The notes under the pieces: generated by a model
Database searches by the model: none
Seen by the model: the letters and a program-made list of their open reading frames with translations, nothing else
What the model was told of the DNA's origin: nothing
DNA from: Ramlibacter algicola
Lineage (GTDB): Bacteria > Pseudomonadota > Gammaproteobacteria > Burkholderiales > Burkholderiaceae_C
Assembly (NCBI RefSeq): GCF_016641735.1
Contig: NZ_JAEDAO010000001.1
Location: 1,674,001 to 1,738,000, forward strand
Direction of reading: 5' to 3'
Length of the DNA stretch: 64,000 nt
Made by a program: the position numbers and the translations under genes
In this document: one piece after another, positions 26,169 to 34,058 of the stretch
Layout of the letters: every line of letters starts with the position of its first letter
Position numbering within the stretch: position 1 is the first letter of the stretch

Positions 26169-27356
26169 TCAGGACTTCGCAACCATCTCTACAGGTTGCG
26201 GTGCGACGACGGCGCCGGGGCGCACGCGCTGCAGGCCGTTGACGACGATGCGTTCGCCGGGCTTGAGGCCACTGCGCACGACGCGCAAGCCGTCGACCGG
26301 GGCGCCGAGGGCGACCTCGCGGTATTCGGCCTTGTTGCCGTCGCCCACGACCAGCACGAACTTCTTGTCCTGGTCGGTGCCGATCGCGCGTTCGCTCACC
26401 AGCAGCACGCGCGCCGGCTTCGGCTGGCCCATGCGGATGCGGGCGAACTGGCCGGGGATCAGGCTGCCGTCCTTGTTGTCGAACGCCGCGCGCACGCGCA
26501 CCGTGCCGCTCTTGGCATCGACCTGGTTGTCGATCAGCTGCAGCTTGCCTTCCCAGGTGCGGTCGTCACCGGCGGCGGTGTCCATGCGCACGGGGATGCG
26601 CTCGAGCAGCTGCCGCGCGCTCGCACCGCCGTGCAGGTCGCGCAGCGCGCGCACGATGGTCTGTTCGTCGGCTTCGAAGCTGGCGTAGATCGGGCTCACC
26701 GACACCAGCGTGGTGAGCACGGGCGCGCCCGGTCCTGCGGTCACCAGGTTCCCGACCGTCACTTCCAGCTTGCCGACGCGGCCCGACACGGGAGCGCGTA
26801 CCTGCGAGTACGACAGGTTCAGGCGCGCGGCCTGCAGTTGCGCCTGCGCGGCGCGCAGGTTCGCTTGCGCCTCGCGCAGGCCGTTCGTGCGCTCGTCGAG
26901 CTCCCGCTGCGCGATCGCGCTGTCTTCCCACAGCCGGCGCGCACGTGCCTGCTCGCTGGTCGCGTTCGTCACGCGGGCCTGTGCGGCGGCGGCCTGGGCT
27001 TCGGCGCGTTCGACTTCGGCCGCGTACGGCGCCGGGTCGATCGTCACGAGCAGGTCGCCCTTGTTCACGATCGCGCCTTCGCGGAAGTGCACGGCCTGCA
27101 CCGCGCCGGCGACCCGCGAGCGGAGGTCCACGCGCTCGACCGCTTCGAGGCGGCCGGAGAACTCGTCCCACGCGGTCACTTCACGCTCGGCGAGCGTCGC
27201 GACGGACACAGGGGTGGCAGGGGGCGCCGCGGCGGGCGCACTGGCTTGCGCGCCGGGCTGCGGCCCGAGCACGAGCGTCACGGCGGCCGCGACGGCGCCG
27301 AGGCTGGCGGCGGCCCACCAGTGGCGGGGCTTGACGGTGGCGAGAGTCTTCTTCAT
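26169..27356 (-). CDS. RND efflux periplasmic adaptor (membrane fusion protein)
   Basis: A 395-residue adaptor with an N-terminal membrane anchor. It has a biotinyl-lipoyl half (RLEAVERVDLRSRVAGAVQAVHFREGAIVNKGDLLVTID), an alpha-helical hairpin (about 115-175), the second lipoyl half (YSQVRAPVSGRVGKLEVTVGNLV), a beta-barrel and a membrane-proximal domain (IGTDQDKKFVLVVGDGNKAEYREV). This order is that of AcrA/MexE proteins. Its stop is 30 bases before the pump start. Confidence 0.94.
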   Translation of the reverse strand: MKKTLATVKPRHWWAAASLGAVAAAVTLVLGPQPGAQASAPAAAPPATPVSVATLAEREVTAWDEFSGRLEAVERVDLRSRVAGAVQAVHFREGAIVNKGDLLVTIDPAPYAAEVERAEAQAAAAQARVTNATSEQARARRLWEDSAIAQRELDERTNGLREAQANLRAAQAQLQAARLNLSYSQVRAPVSGRVGKLEVTVGNLVTAGPGAPVLTTLVSVSPIYASFEADEQTIVRALRDLHGGASARQLLERIPVRMDTAAGDDRTWEGKLQLIDNQVDAKSGTVRVRAAFDNKDGSLIPGQFARIRMGQPKPARVLLVSERAIGTDQDKKFVLVVGDGNKAEYREVALGAPVDGLRVVRSGLKPGERIVVNGLQRVRPGAVVAPQPVEMVAKS

Positions 27357-27453
27357 GGGGCGGTCCTTGTCGGTTTTGGGGTGAGCGAGTCCAGGCCAGC
27401 CCGCACGATCGGGCTTGCCACGAGGGAAAGGTCAAGGGGTGTGGGGAGGGGCC

Positions 27454-28269
27454 CTAGGAAGGCACGATCGGCGGCCGCAGGAACGCGCGCAGGTGCTCCT
27501 GGGCTTCGGCCGCGCACGGACACTGGTCCGGCGGCACCTGTTCCAGCGATTCCGGCCAGCCCGACGGCGTGCCGAGCACGGGGCTGGTGACGGACACGCC
27601 TGCATCGCGCAGGCGCTGTGCGAACGCGATTGCTTCGTCGCGCATCGCGTCGTCGGCGGCGGTGAGGATCAGCGCCCGCGGCAGGCCGGCGAGGCGCTGC
27701 GCACGGCCAGGCACCGCATACGGATGTTCGGCATCCATCGGGCCGCGCAGGTACTGCTGCCAGCCATCGGACCAACGGCAGGCCAGCTGCGTGCCGAGCT
27801 TGTCACGCAGGGAGGGCGACCCGGTGCAGGGATCGAGCATCGGCGCCACCAGGATCTGGCCGGCAAGCGGCGGATGCAGGCGGTCCCGCGCGACCATCGC
27901 GACCGCGGCCGCGAGATTGCCGCCGGCTTCCTCGCCGGCGACGAACAGCGGCGCGTCCTTGCCCGCCAGCGTGCCGCGCTGCCTGGACAGCCACTCGAGT
28001 GCCACGTAGCCCGCCTCGACCGCCACCGGAAACCGGTGGTCGGGCGCGAGCGGGTAATCGAACGACGCGACCACCGCGCCGGCGCCGGCCAGCAGCGGAG
28101 CCATGCTGGATTCGTCATCGGGGTGGCCGCCGGTGAAGTTGCCGCCATGGAAATGCAGCACGAGCGGCAGCACCTGGCCACGCCGCTTGGCGCCGAGCAC
28201 GCAAGCGTTGCGGCCGGTGCCGGGCACCGGCATGGTGCGCACTTCGGGAGGACGCGGGATCACAGGCAT
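27454..28269 (-). CDS. Alpha/beta hydrolase fold protein lacking the catalytic Ser and His
   Basis: About 271 residues of the hormone-sensitive-lipase type. The oxyanion motif HFHGGNFTGG is intact and DDAMRDE keeps the acid residue. The nucleophile elbow, normally GDSAGG, reads GEEAGGNLAAA, so Ser is replaced by Glu, and no His lies at the usual late site (LGTPSGWPESLEQ). The protein is probably not a hydrolase in the usual sense and may bind a ligand. It lies between the LysR gene and the RND operon in the pump's direction. The start is uncertain: 28269 or 28296, neither with a strong Shine-Dalgarno. Confidence 0.75.
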   Translation of the reverse strand: MPVIPRPPEVRTMPVPGTGRNACVLGAKRRGQVLPLVLHFHGGNFTGGHPDDESSMAPLLAGAGAVVASFDYPLAPDHRFPVAVEAGYVALEWLSRQRGTLAGKDAPLFVAGEEAGGNLAAAVAMVARDRLHPPLAGQILVAPMLDPCTGSPSLRDKLGTQLACRWSDGWQQYLRGPMDAEHPYAVPGRAQRLAGLPRALILTAADDAMRDEAIAFAQRLRDAGVSVTSPVLGTPSGWPESLEQVPPDQCPCAAEAQEHLRAFLRPPIVPS

Positions 28270-28382
28270 GGTCCGAAGGATAGGCACGCATCGCATGCGG
28301 ATAAAGAGGGCCTTGTCCAGTTCTCTGTTTCCGGCCGATGAACAATCCGCGCCGAACGAGCCCGAGGGAAGCGAGGAAAGAG

Positions 28383-29282
28383 ATGGACAGGATCCAGGCG
28401 ATGCAGGTGTTCGCCCGCGTGGTGGAGACGGGCAGCTTCACGCGCGCGGCCGAATCGTTCAACCTGCCCAAGGGCTCGGTCACCAAGCTGGTCCAGCAAC
28501 TCGAGGAGCGGCTGAAGGTGCGCCTGCTCCACCGCACGACGCGCCGCGTGACGGTGACCGCCGACGGCGCGGCGTACTACGAGCGCGCGTCGCGGCTGCT
28601 CAACGATCTCGACGACATCGAGGCCAGCCTCTCCAATGCGCAGGCCAACCCGAGCGGCCGGTTGCGCGTGGACGTCGGCACGTCGGTCGCGCGGCTCATC
28701 CTCATTCCCGCGCTGCCGGATTTCTTCCGCCGCTATCCGGACATCCAGCTCGACCTGGGCGTGACCGATCGGCCGGTGGACCTGATGGCCGACAACGTCG
28801 ACGTCGTGCTGCGCGGCGGCGAACTCACCGAGCAGTCGCTCGTCGCGCGACGCATCGCCAACCTGCGCTTGCTCACGGTTGCGTCGCCGGCGTACGTGCG
28901 CGAACACGGGGTGCCGGAGACGCCGCAGTCGCTGGAGGAAGGGCGGCACACGACGGTCAACTACTTTTCCACGCGCACCGGGCGCCCGTATCCGCACCTG
29001 TTCGACAAGGACGGTGAATCGCTGGAGATCCTGGGCCGCTACCGGCTGTCGCTCAACGAAGCGAACGCGCACATGGCGGCCGTGCTGGCCGGCCTGGGCG
29101 TGTCGCAGGTGGCCGAGTTCGGCTCGCGTCCGCACCTGGAGCGCGGCGAGCTGGTGCGGCTGCTGCCCGACTGGGACCGGCCGCCGATTCCGCTGCACGT
29201 GGTGTACCCGCCCAACCGGCACCTGAGCGCGAAGGTGCGCGCGTTCGTGGAGTGGTCGGCGGAGTTGTTTGCGCGCCAGTGA
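28383..29282 (+). CDS. LysR family transcriptional regulator
   Basis: A 299-residue LysR regulator: winged helix at the N-terminus (MDRIQAMQVFARVVETGSFTRAAESFNLPKGSVTKLVQQLEE), then a co-inducer domain containing PSGRLRVDVGTSVARLILIPALP. The start at 28383 follows GAGGAAAGAG. It is divergent from the hydrolase-RND operon, the standard arrangement for a LysR gene controlling a MexEF-type pump, and likely activates or represses that operon from the ~115-base gap. It belongs to the CrgA-like branch. Confidence 0.93.
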   Translation: MDRIQAMQVFARVVETGSFTRAAESFNLPKGSVTKLVQQLEERLKVRLLHRTTRRVTVTADGAAYYERASRLLNDLDDIEASLSNAQANPSGRLRVDVGTSVARLILIPALPDFFRRYPDIQLDLGVTDRPVDLMADNVDVVLRGGELTEQSLVARRIANLRLLTVASPAYVREHGVPETPQSLEEGRHTTVNYFSTRTGRPYPHLFDKDGESLEILGRYRLSLNEANAHMAAVLAGLGVSQVAEFGSRPHLERGELVRLLPDWDRPPIPLHVVYPPNRHLSAKVRAFVEWSAELFARQ

Positions 29283-29467
29283 GCGGCGCGGCCGGCCGAT
29301 TCGCGCCGATGACCTGCAGCTCACCACCGAATTCGCCGAAACGCTGTCGCAACGCAGCCGCTTCGGTCGGGGGGCGGTGACCATGTGCAAATCCGCAGAC
29401 GATGTCCGCGCGTGAGGGGAATTGCCACGCAGGTTCGCACACCCTAGATTGGCCGGCAAGGGGCGCC

Positions 29468-29498
29468 TTGACCTTGCCACCGTGGCAACCGGAACCAT
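29468..29498 (+). promoter_or_regulatory. MerR-type promoter with 19 bp spacer, copy 1
   Basis: A -35 TTGACC at 29468-29473 and a -10-like AACCAT at 29493-29498 are 19 bp apart, the over-long spacing that MerR-family activators correct. The spacer contains the dyad TTGCCAC-C-GTGGCAA centred near 29481. The layout matches copy 2 ahead of the CueR-like gene, so the same regulator probably drives the DUF1127/thioesterase-like pair. Motifs are seen; regulation is inferred. Confidence 0.65.
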
Positions 29499-29524
29499 GC
29501 GAGCTCCTCTCCAAGGAGCATCGA

Positions 29525-29779
29525 ATGCACGAACCCAACCCCTGGTCCCGCTCGCCGGCGTGGATCGCCAACGCGCGCAGCTGGTTGTCCGAACGCGGAC
29601 GCCTGCGCCGAGACGCCGATGAACTCGCTCGCATGGAATGGCGGGAGTTGCGCGATATCGGCATCACGCACTCGCGCGGCGTGGAGAGCGGCATCCTCAT
29701 GACCCCCTCCGGTCCCGTGGCGCGCCGCAGCTGGATCGACGCGCAGCCCTTCTTCCCGGGCCGGGCGATTCGGCGCTGA
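29525..29779 (+). CDS. DUF1127 (YjiS-like) small protein
   Basis: An 84-residue protein whose middle, ARSWLSERGRLRRDADELARMEWRELRDIGITHSRGVESG, is the DUF1127 signature (Arg-rich helix followed by L.DIG). Such proteins are small basic stress or RNA-binding proteins. Here the N- and C-terminal parts extend beyond the usual 45-50 residues. CAAGGAG lies upstream of the ATG. It sits directly behind a MerR-type promoter. Confidence 0.75.
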   Translation: MHEPNPWSRSPAWIANARSWLSERGRLRRDADELARMEWRELRDIGITHSRGVESGILMTPSGPVARRSWIDAQPFFPGRAIRR

Positions 29780-29789
29780 AGGCAGCGCC

Positions 29790-30275
29790 ATGCAGCGCGC
29801 CGATGCGACGCTCGCGGAGCCCGGCCTGCGGCTCGGTCTGCTCCCGTTCCGGCTCGGGGCTGCGGAGCGCCGTGCGCGGCTGGCCAGCTTCGCATGCCGG
29901 AGCGAGATCGGGTGGTTCGGCTTCGAAGGCCGGTACGCGGGTCCCGGCATCGCCGAGATCACCTTGTCGCGGTTGCATCCGGGTGTGCTGGGCGGCGGTG
30001 GGGTTGCAGCGCTCAACGGCGGCGTGGTCGCGGCCGGCTTCGATGCCGCCGTGGTGCTCGCGGGGCTCGGGCATTTCGATGCGGATGTCGTCGTCACGCT
30101 GGAGCTGTCCGTGCAGTTCCTGTCGCTGGCGCGTACGGACGCGCCGCTCGTGTTCCGCGCCGGCCTCACGCGCTCGTCGCGTGGCTTCGGCTTCGCGCAG
30201 GCGGTGCTGGAGCCGGTGGCAGGTGGTGCGCCGTTCGCGACCGCCACGGCGATGGTCGCGCCGGTTCGCCCATGA
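29790..30275 (+). CDS. PaaI-like hotdog-fold thioesterase family protein
   Basis: A 161-residue protein with a hotdog-fold pattern: LNGGVVAAGFDAAVVLAGLGHF for the central helix, VVTLELSVQFLSLARTDAPLVFRAGLTRSSRGFGFAQAVLEP for the strands, and FATATAMVAPV at the end. It resembles PaaI/YbgC-type acyl-CoA thioesterases, although HGG is replaced by NGG. It starts 10 bases after the DUF1127 gene and is followed by the CueR-like regulator's own promoter. Confidence 0.75.
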   Translation: MQRADATLAEPGLRLGLLPFRLGAAERRARLASFACRSEIGWFGFEGRYAGPGIAEITLSRLHPGVLGGGGVAALNGGVVAAGFDAAVVLAGLGHFDADVVVTLELSVQFLSLARTDAPLVFRAGLTRSSRGFGFAQAVLEPVAGGAPFATATAMVAPVRP

Positions 30276-30306
30276 ACGCGATCACCTTGCCTCGGCCACT
30301 GGCCGC

Positions 30307-30337
30307 TTGACCTTGCCATGGTGGGAAGGTCGACACT
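30307..30337 (+). promoter_or_regulatory. MerR-type promoter with 19 bp spacer, copy 2
   Basis: TTGACC at 30307-30312 and GACACT at 30332-30337 are separated by 19 bp. The spacer carries the imperfect dyad ACCTTGCC-ATGG-TGGGAAGGT, close to CueR operators. It is directly upstream of the CueR-like gene and overlaps the end of the preceding intergenic region, so it should give autoregulation. Confidence 0.7.
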
Positions 30338-30360
30338 GCCCCGAACCGAAGGAGCTGACG

Positions 30361-30927
30361 ATGCAACGCCTGAACATCGGAGACGCCGCCGCCGCGGCGG
30401 GCGTCACGCCCAAGATGGTCCGCCACTACGAGTCGCTCGGCCTCATCCCCGAGGCCGACCGCACGGAAGCCGGCTACCGCCTTTACGGCGACGGGGAGAT
30501 CGCGATGCTGCGCTTCATCCGCCAGTCGCGCACGCTCGGGTTCTCGATGGAGCAGATCGGCCAGCTGATGGCGTTCTGGCGCGACCCCACGCGGCGAAGC
30601 CACGACGTGAAGCAGGTCGCGCAACGCCAGTTGCAGGCGTTGCTGGAGCAGCAGCGCGAGCTGGACCAGATGCGCGCCTCGCTGGAGAAGATGGTGACGC
30701 AATGCCGCGGCGACGAGGATGCGCACTGCGTGATCCTCGACGGGTTGGCCACGGCCGCAGCGCCCGCGACGGCGAGAAATCCGGGCCAGGAGAGGAAGCG
30801 CGCGCTGCGCGTGACGCAGCCGCGCGAGCGGCGAAGCTCAGGACGCGGCGCTGCGCCAGTCCTGCGCCGCGAACACGGCCTTGAAGTGGTCCACGACGCA
30901 TTGCACCGCGCGTGGCACGTGCGGTGA
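30361..30927 (+). CDS. CueR-like MerR family regulator (probable Cu(I) sensor)
   Basis: A 188-residue MerR protein. The winged helix (MQRLNIGDAAAAAGVTPKMVRHYESLGLIPEADRTEAGYRLYGDGE) is followed by the dimerisation helix. The metal loop is C115-x7-C123 (CRGDEDAHC), the CueR spacing, with Ser80 at the position that marks monovalent-metal sensors. CueR is normally ~135 residues; the last ~45 residues here have no counterpart and overlap the 3' end of the convergent LysR gene by 90 bases. No copper ATPase lies nearby, so its targets in this window seem to be copies 1 and 2 of the long-spacer promoter. Confidence 0.85.
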   Translation: MQRLNIGDAAAAAGVTPKMVRHYESLGLIPEADRTEAGYRLYGDGEIAMLRFIRQSRTLGFSMEQIGQLMAFWRDPTRRSHDVKQVAQRQLQALLEQQRELDQMRASLEKMVTQCRGDEDAHCVILDGLATAAAPATARNPGQERKRALRVTQPRERRSSGRGAAPVLRREHGLEVVHDALHRAWHVR

Positions 30928-31761
30928 CCAGGGCCGGATCGCATAGATCTGCTCCGCGAAGAAGCCGAGCGGCCGCCACTTCGGCAACACCTGCACCAGC
31001 CGCCGCGTCCCCATGTGGCCGGCCGCGCTGAACGCCGGCAGCAGCGCGATGCCCAGCCCGCCCAACGCTGCTTGCCGCAGCACCTCGCTGTTGTTCGCCT
31101 TCAGTGGCCCGTCGACGACGACCGAGACCGGATCCTCGTCTCCACGCTGGAACGTCCACGTGCGCCCGCCACCGCGCAGGTAGAGCAGGCACGCATGCCC
31201 GGCGAGGTCGTTCGGGTGCTTGGGCATGCCCCGCCGGTGCAGGTAGCCGGCCGACGCGACCAGGATCGAAGTGCAGGGCGCCAGTGCCCAGGCCACGTGG
31301 GTTTCCGGCGGCGCTTCGGCGTGCCGGATCGCGAGGTCGAAGCCGTCCTGCGCGAGGTTCACCAAGCGGTCGCTCAGGTCGAGCTCCAGCCGCACTTCGG
31401 GATAACGCGTGCAGAACGCGGCGAGTGTCGGCGCGATGTGCTGCCGCCCCAGGGCCACTGGCGCCGTGACGCGCACCAGGCCGCGTGGCTCGTCGGCCAG
31501 GTCGCGCACGCCGCCAAACGCACGTTCGATGTGCTCGAACGCGTGCGCGGAGGCGCCGACGAACTCCTGGCCCGCCGGCGTCAGCGTCACCGACCGCGTC
31601 GTGCGTCGCACGAGTTGCACGCCGGCCGCGCGTTCCAGCGCCGCCACCCGCATGCTCACGCTGGCCTTGGAGATGCCGAGCCGCGCCGCCGTCGACGTGT
31701 AGCTGCGCGTCTGCGCGAGCACGGTCAGCAGGTGCAGGTCGTCGAAGGAGGGCGTGGTCAT
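30838..31761 (-). CDS. LysR family transcriptional regulator
   Basis: A 307-residue LysR protein: winged helix ([48 protein letters not shown]), then [25 protein letters not shown] and the rest of the co-inducer domain. It diverges from mmsA across 72 bases, with a perfect dyad directly upstream of its start codon, so it probably regulates mmsA and itself. Its 3' end overlaps the CueR-like gene. Confidence 0.92.
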   Translation of the reverse strand: MTTPSFDDLHLLTVLAQTRSYTSTAARLGISKASVSMRVAALERAAGVQLVRRTTRSVTLTPAGQEFVGASAHAFEHIERAFGGVRDLADEPRGLVRVTAPVALGRQHIAPTLAAFCTRYPEVRLELDLSDRLVNLAQDGFDLAIRHAEAPPETHVAWALAPCTSILVASAGYLHRRGMPKHPNDLAGHACLLYLRGGGRTWTFQRGDEDPVSVVVDGPLKANNSEVLRQAALGGLGIALLPAFSAAGHMGTRRLVQVLPKWRPLGFFAEQIYAIRPWSPHVPRAVQCVVDHFKAVFAAQDWRSAAS

Positions 31762-31781
31762 CTGTTCATTATCCTGAACAG
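31762..31781 (+). promoter_or_regulatory. Perfect inverted repeat in the LysR-mmsA intergenic region
   Basis: CTGTTCA-TTATCC-TGAACAG is a perfect 7-7 dyad with 6-base spacer. It lies within the 20 bases before the LysR start codon and about 50 bases before the mmsA start. A TACACT -10-like element for mmsA is at 31822-31827. Likely operator of the LysR protein, although the usual LysR core T-N11-A is not obvious. Confidence 0.6.
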
Positions 31782-31833
31782 TGTTGTCAATTCCCGCCGT
31801 TCACGCCGACCCTTGCGCTCCTACACTGGGCGC

Positions 31834-33372
31834 ATGAACGCCCCCGACCCCACCCGCACCGCCGCGCTGGCCTCCATCGACCACTGGATCGACGGCCGCG
31901 TCGTCCCCGGCCAGAGCGGCCGCACCGCCGACGTCTTCAACCCCGCCACCGGCACGGTGACGGGCAAGGTCGCGCTGGCCAGCACTGCGGAAGTCGCACG
32001 CGCGGTCGAGTCCGCGCGTGCCGCGTTCCCGGCCTGGGCCGACCTGCCGCCGCTGCGCCGCGCGCGCGTGATGTTCCGGTTCCTCGAACAGCTGAACCGC
32101 CACCGCGACGACCTGGCGCGCGCCATCACCGCCGAGCACGGCAAGGTGTTCAGCGATGCGCAGGGCGAGGTCACGCGCGGCATCGAGATCGTGGAATTCG
32201 CCTGCGGCATCCCGCAACTGCTCAAGGGCGACTACACCGAGCAGGTCTCCACCGGCATCGACAACTGGACGATGCGCCAGCCGCTGGGGGTGGTGGCCGG
32301 CGTCACGCCGTTCAACTTCCCCTGCATGGTCCCGATGTGGATGTACCCGGTGGCCATCGCGGCGGGCAACTGCTTCATCCTCAAGCCCAGCCCGCTGGAC
32401 CCGTCGGCGTCGCTGATGATGGCGCGGATGCTGAAGGAAGCCGGCCTGCCCGACGGCGTGTTCAACGTCGTGCAGGGCGACAAGGAAGCCGTCGACGCGC
32501 TGCTGGAGCATCCGGACGTGCAGGCGATCTCCTTCGTCGGCTCCACGGCCATCGCGCAGAAGATCTACGAGACCGGCGCGCGGCACGGCAAGCGCGTGCA
32601 GGCGCTGGGCGGCGCGAAGAACCACATGGTCGTCATGCCCGACGCCGACATGGAGCAGGCGGCCGACGCGCTGATCGGCTCGGCCTTCGGTTCCGCCGGC
32701 GAGCGCTGCATGGCGATCTCGCTGGGCGTGCTGGTGGGCTCGGCCGCCGACAAGCTGCTGCCGGTGCTGGCGGAGCGCACGCGCGCGCTGAAGATCAAGA
32801 ACGGCACCGAGTCGGATGCCGAGATGGGCCCGATCGTGTCCGACGTCGCGCGCCAGCGCATCGCCGGCTACATCGAGCAGGGCGCCAAGGAAGGCGCCAA
32901 GCTGGTCGTCGACGGGCGCGCGTTCCAGGGCGCCAAGGCCGGCGCGGGCTGCGACAACGGCTTCTGGATGGGCGGCACGCTGTTCGACGACGTCAAGCCG
33001 TCGATGAAGATCTACCAGGACGAGATTTTCGGCCCCGTGCTGGGCTGCGTGCGCGTGAAGGACCTGAAGGAAGCCGTGGAGCTGATCAACTCGCACGACT
33101 ACGGCAACGGCGTCGCCTGCTTCACGCGCGACGGCCACGTGGCGCGTGAGTTCTCGCGCCGCGTGCAGGTCGGCATGGTCGGCATCAACGTGCCGATCCC
33201 GGTGCCGATGGCGTGGCACGGGTTCGGCGGCTGGAAGAAGAGCCTGTTCGGCGACATGCATGCCTACGGCGAGGAAGGCGTGCGCTTCTATACGAAGCAG
33301 AAGTCGGTGATGCAGCGCTGGCCCGAGAGCATCGGCAAGGGCGCCGAGTTCGTGATGCCGACGTCGAAGTGA
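31834..33372 (+). CDS. mmsA: Methylmalonate-semialdehyde dehydrogenase (CoA-acylating)
   Basis: A 512-residue aldehyde dehydrogenase of the MmsA branch. It has [63 protein letters not shown] and the catalytic Cys in [11 protein letters not shown], all characteristic of MmsA. It converts methylmalonate (or malonate) semialdehyde to propionyl-CoA (or acetyl-CoA) in valine, myo-inositol or beta-alanine breakdown. The usual mmsB partner is absent here. The ATG at 31834 begins at the homologous start; the frame is open well upstream but that part is antisense to the LysR gene. Confidence 0.94.
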   Translation: MNAPDPTRTAALASIDHWIDGRVVPGQSGRTADVFNPATGTVTGKVALASTAEVARAVESARAAFPAWADLPPLRRARVMFRFLEQLNRHRDDLARAITAEHGKVFSDAQGEVTRGIEIVEFACGIPQLLKGDYTEQVSTGIDNWTMRQPLGVVAGVTPFNFPCMVPMWMYPVAIAAGNCFILKPSPLDPSASLMMARMLKEAGLPDGVFNVVQGDKEAVDALLEHPDVQAISFVGSTAIAQKIYETGARHGKRVQALGGAKNHMVVMPDADMEQAADALIGSAFGSAGERCMAISLGVLVGSAADKLLPVLAERTRALKIKNGTESDAEMGPIVSDVARQRIAGYIEQGAKEGAKLVVDGRAFQGAKAGAGCDNGFWMGGTLFDDVKPSMKIYQDEIFGPVLGCVRVKDLKEAVELINSHDYGNGVACFTRDGHVAREFSRRVQVGMVGINVPIPVPMAWHGFGGWKKSLFGDMHAYGEEGVRFYTKQKSVMQRWPESIGKGAEFVMPTSK

Positions 33373-33390
33373 CGGCGGGCGGGCCGGGCG

Positions 33391-33867
33391 TCAGCGTGCG
33401 CCCGGGGCCTGCGATCCGCGAACTTCAGCAGCTGCCGCACCGGTGCGCGTTGACGATTGCGGCAGCCAGTCCACTTTCAGTTGCGGCCGGAAGCCTTGCT
33501 CCGCGCAGAGCATCACCAGCCGCAGCAGCGGGCAATCGATCAACTTGCGCAGCAGCCGGTGGTCGAGCGGCTTGGGCAGGACCGCGACGCCAGCGGCAGT
33601 GAACCTGCCGACCGCCGGGTCGTCCGTCGAGGTCACCGTGATCGCCAGCCTTCCCCTGCAACGCTCGCCCAGGCCCTCCAGCAGGAACGCAGAGGCCCCA
33701 TCCAGCCGGCAGTCGACCAGGAGGAAATCGAAGTCCTCCGCGTTCATGGCCTGCAGGACCTCTTCGAACGAGGCGGCGTGGGCCACCAGGTCCCCGTCCA
33801 TGGCCAGGAGTTCGGCCAGGGACTCGCGACAGTCCCGGTGGCTGTCGGCGACAAGAACACGCTGCAA
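33391..33867 (-). CDS. Stand-alone response-regulator receiver protein
   Basis: A 158-residue protein. Residues 1-120 form a CheY-like receiver: acidic pocket at Asp8, phospho-acceptor in FLLVDCRLDG (about Asp52), Thr in ITVTST, and Lys in PKPLD. No output domain follows; the C-terminal ~35 residues (RPQLKVDWLPQSSTRTG) look unstructured. The start is TTG with GGAG 7 bases before it. It might relay phosphate in a multi-step system; no kinase is adjacent. Confidence 0.82.
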   Translation of the reverse strand: MQRVLVADSHRDCRESLAELLAMDGDLVAHAASFEEVLQAMNAEDFDFLLVDCRLDGASAFLLEGLGERCRGRLAITVTSTDDPAVGRFTAAGVAVLPKPLDHRLLRKLIDCPLLRLVMLCAEQGFRPQLKVDWLPQSSTRTGAAAAEVRGSQAPGAR

Positions 33868-34058
33868 GGGTGCACTCCTTACGGCCCGGCAGGGAAGGGC
33901 CGCCGACCAGTGGACTCGCCGGCCCGGTGCCGCGCAAGTGCCGGCCAGCCGCCGCGCGAAAGAATTTGTTCGCTTGCGGCGATGTTGACGCCCGGCACGC
34001 TGCTTGCCCCAGCCATGCGCCGGGACTCGCGAGGCAGCGGGGGCAGATACTGTGCCCG

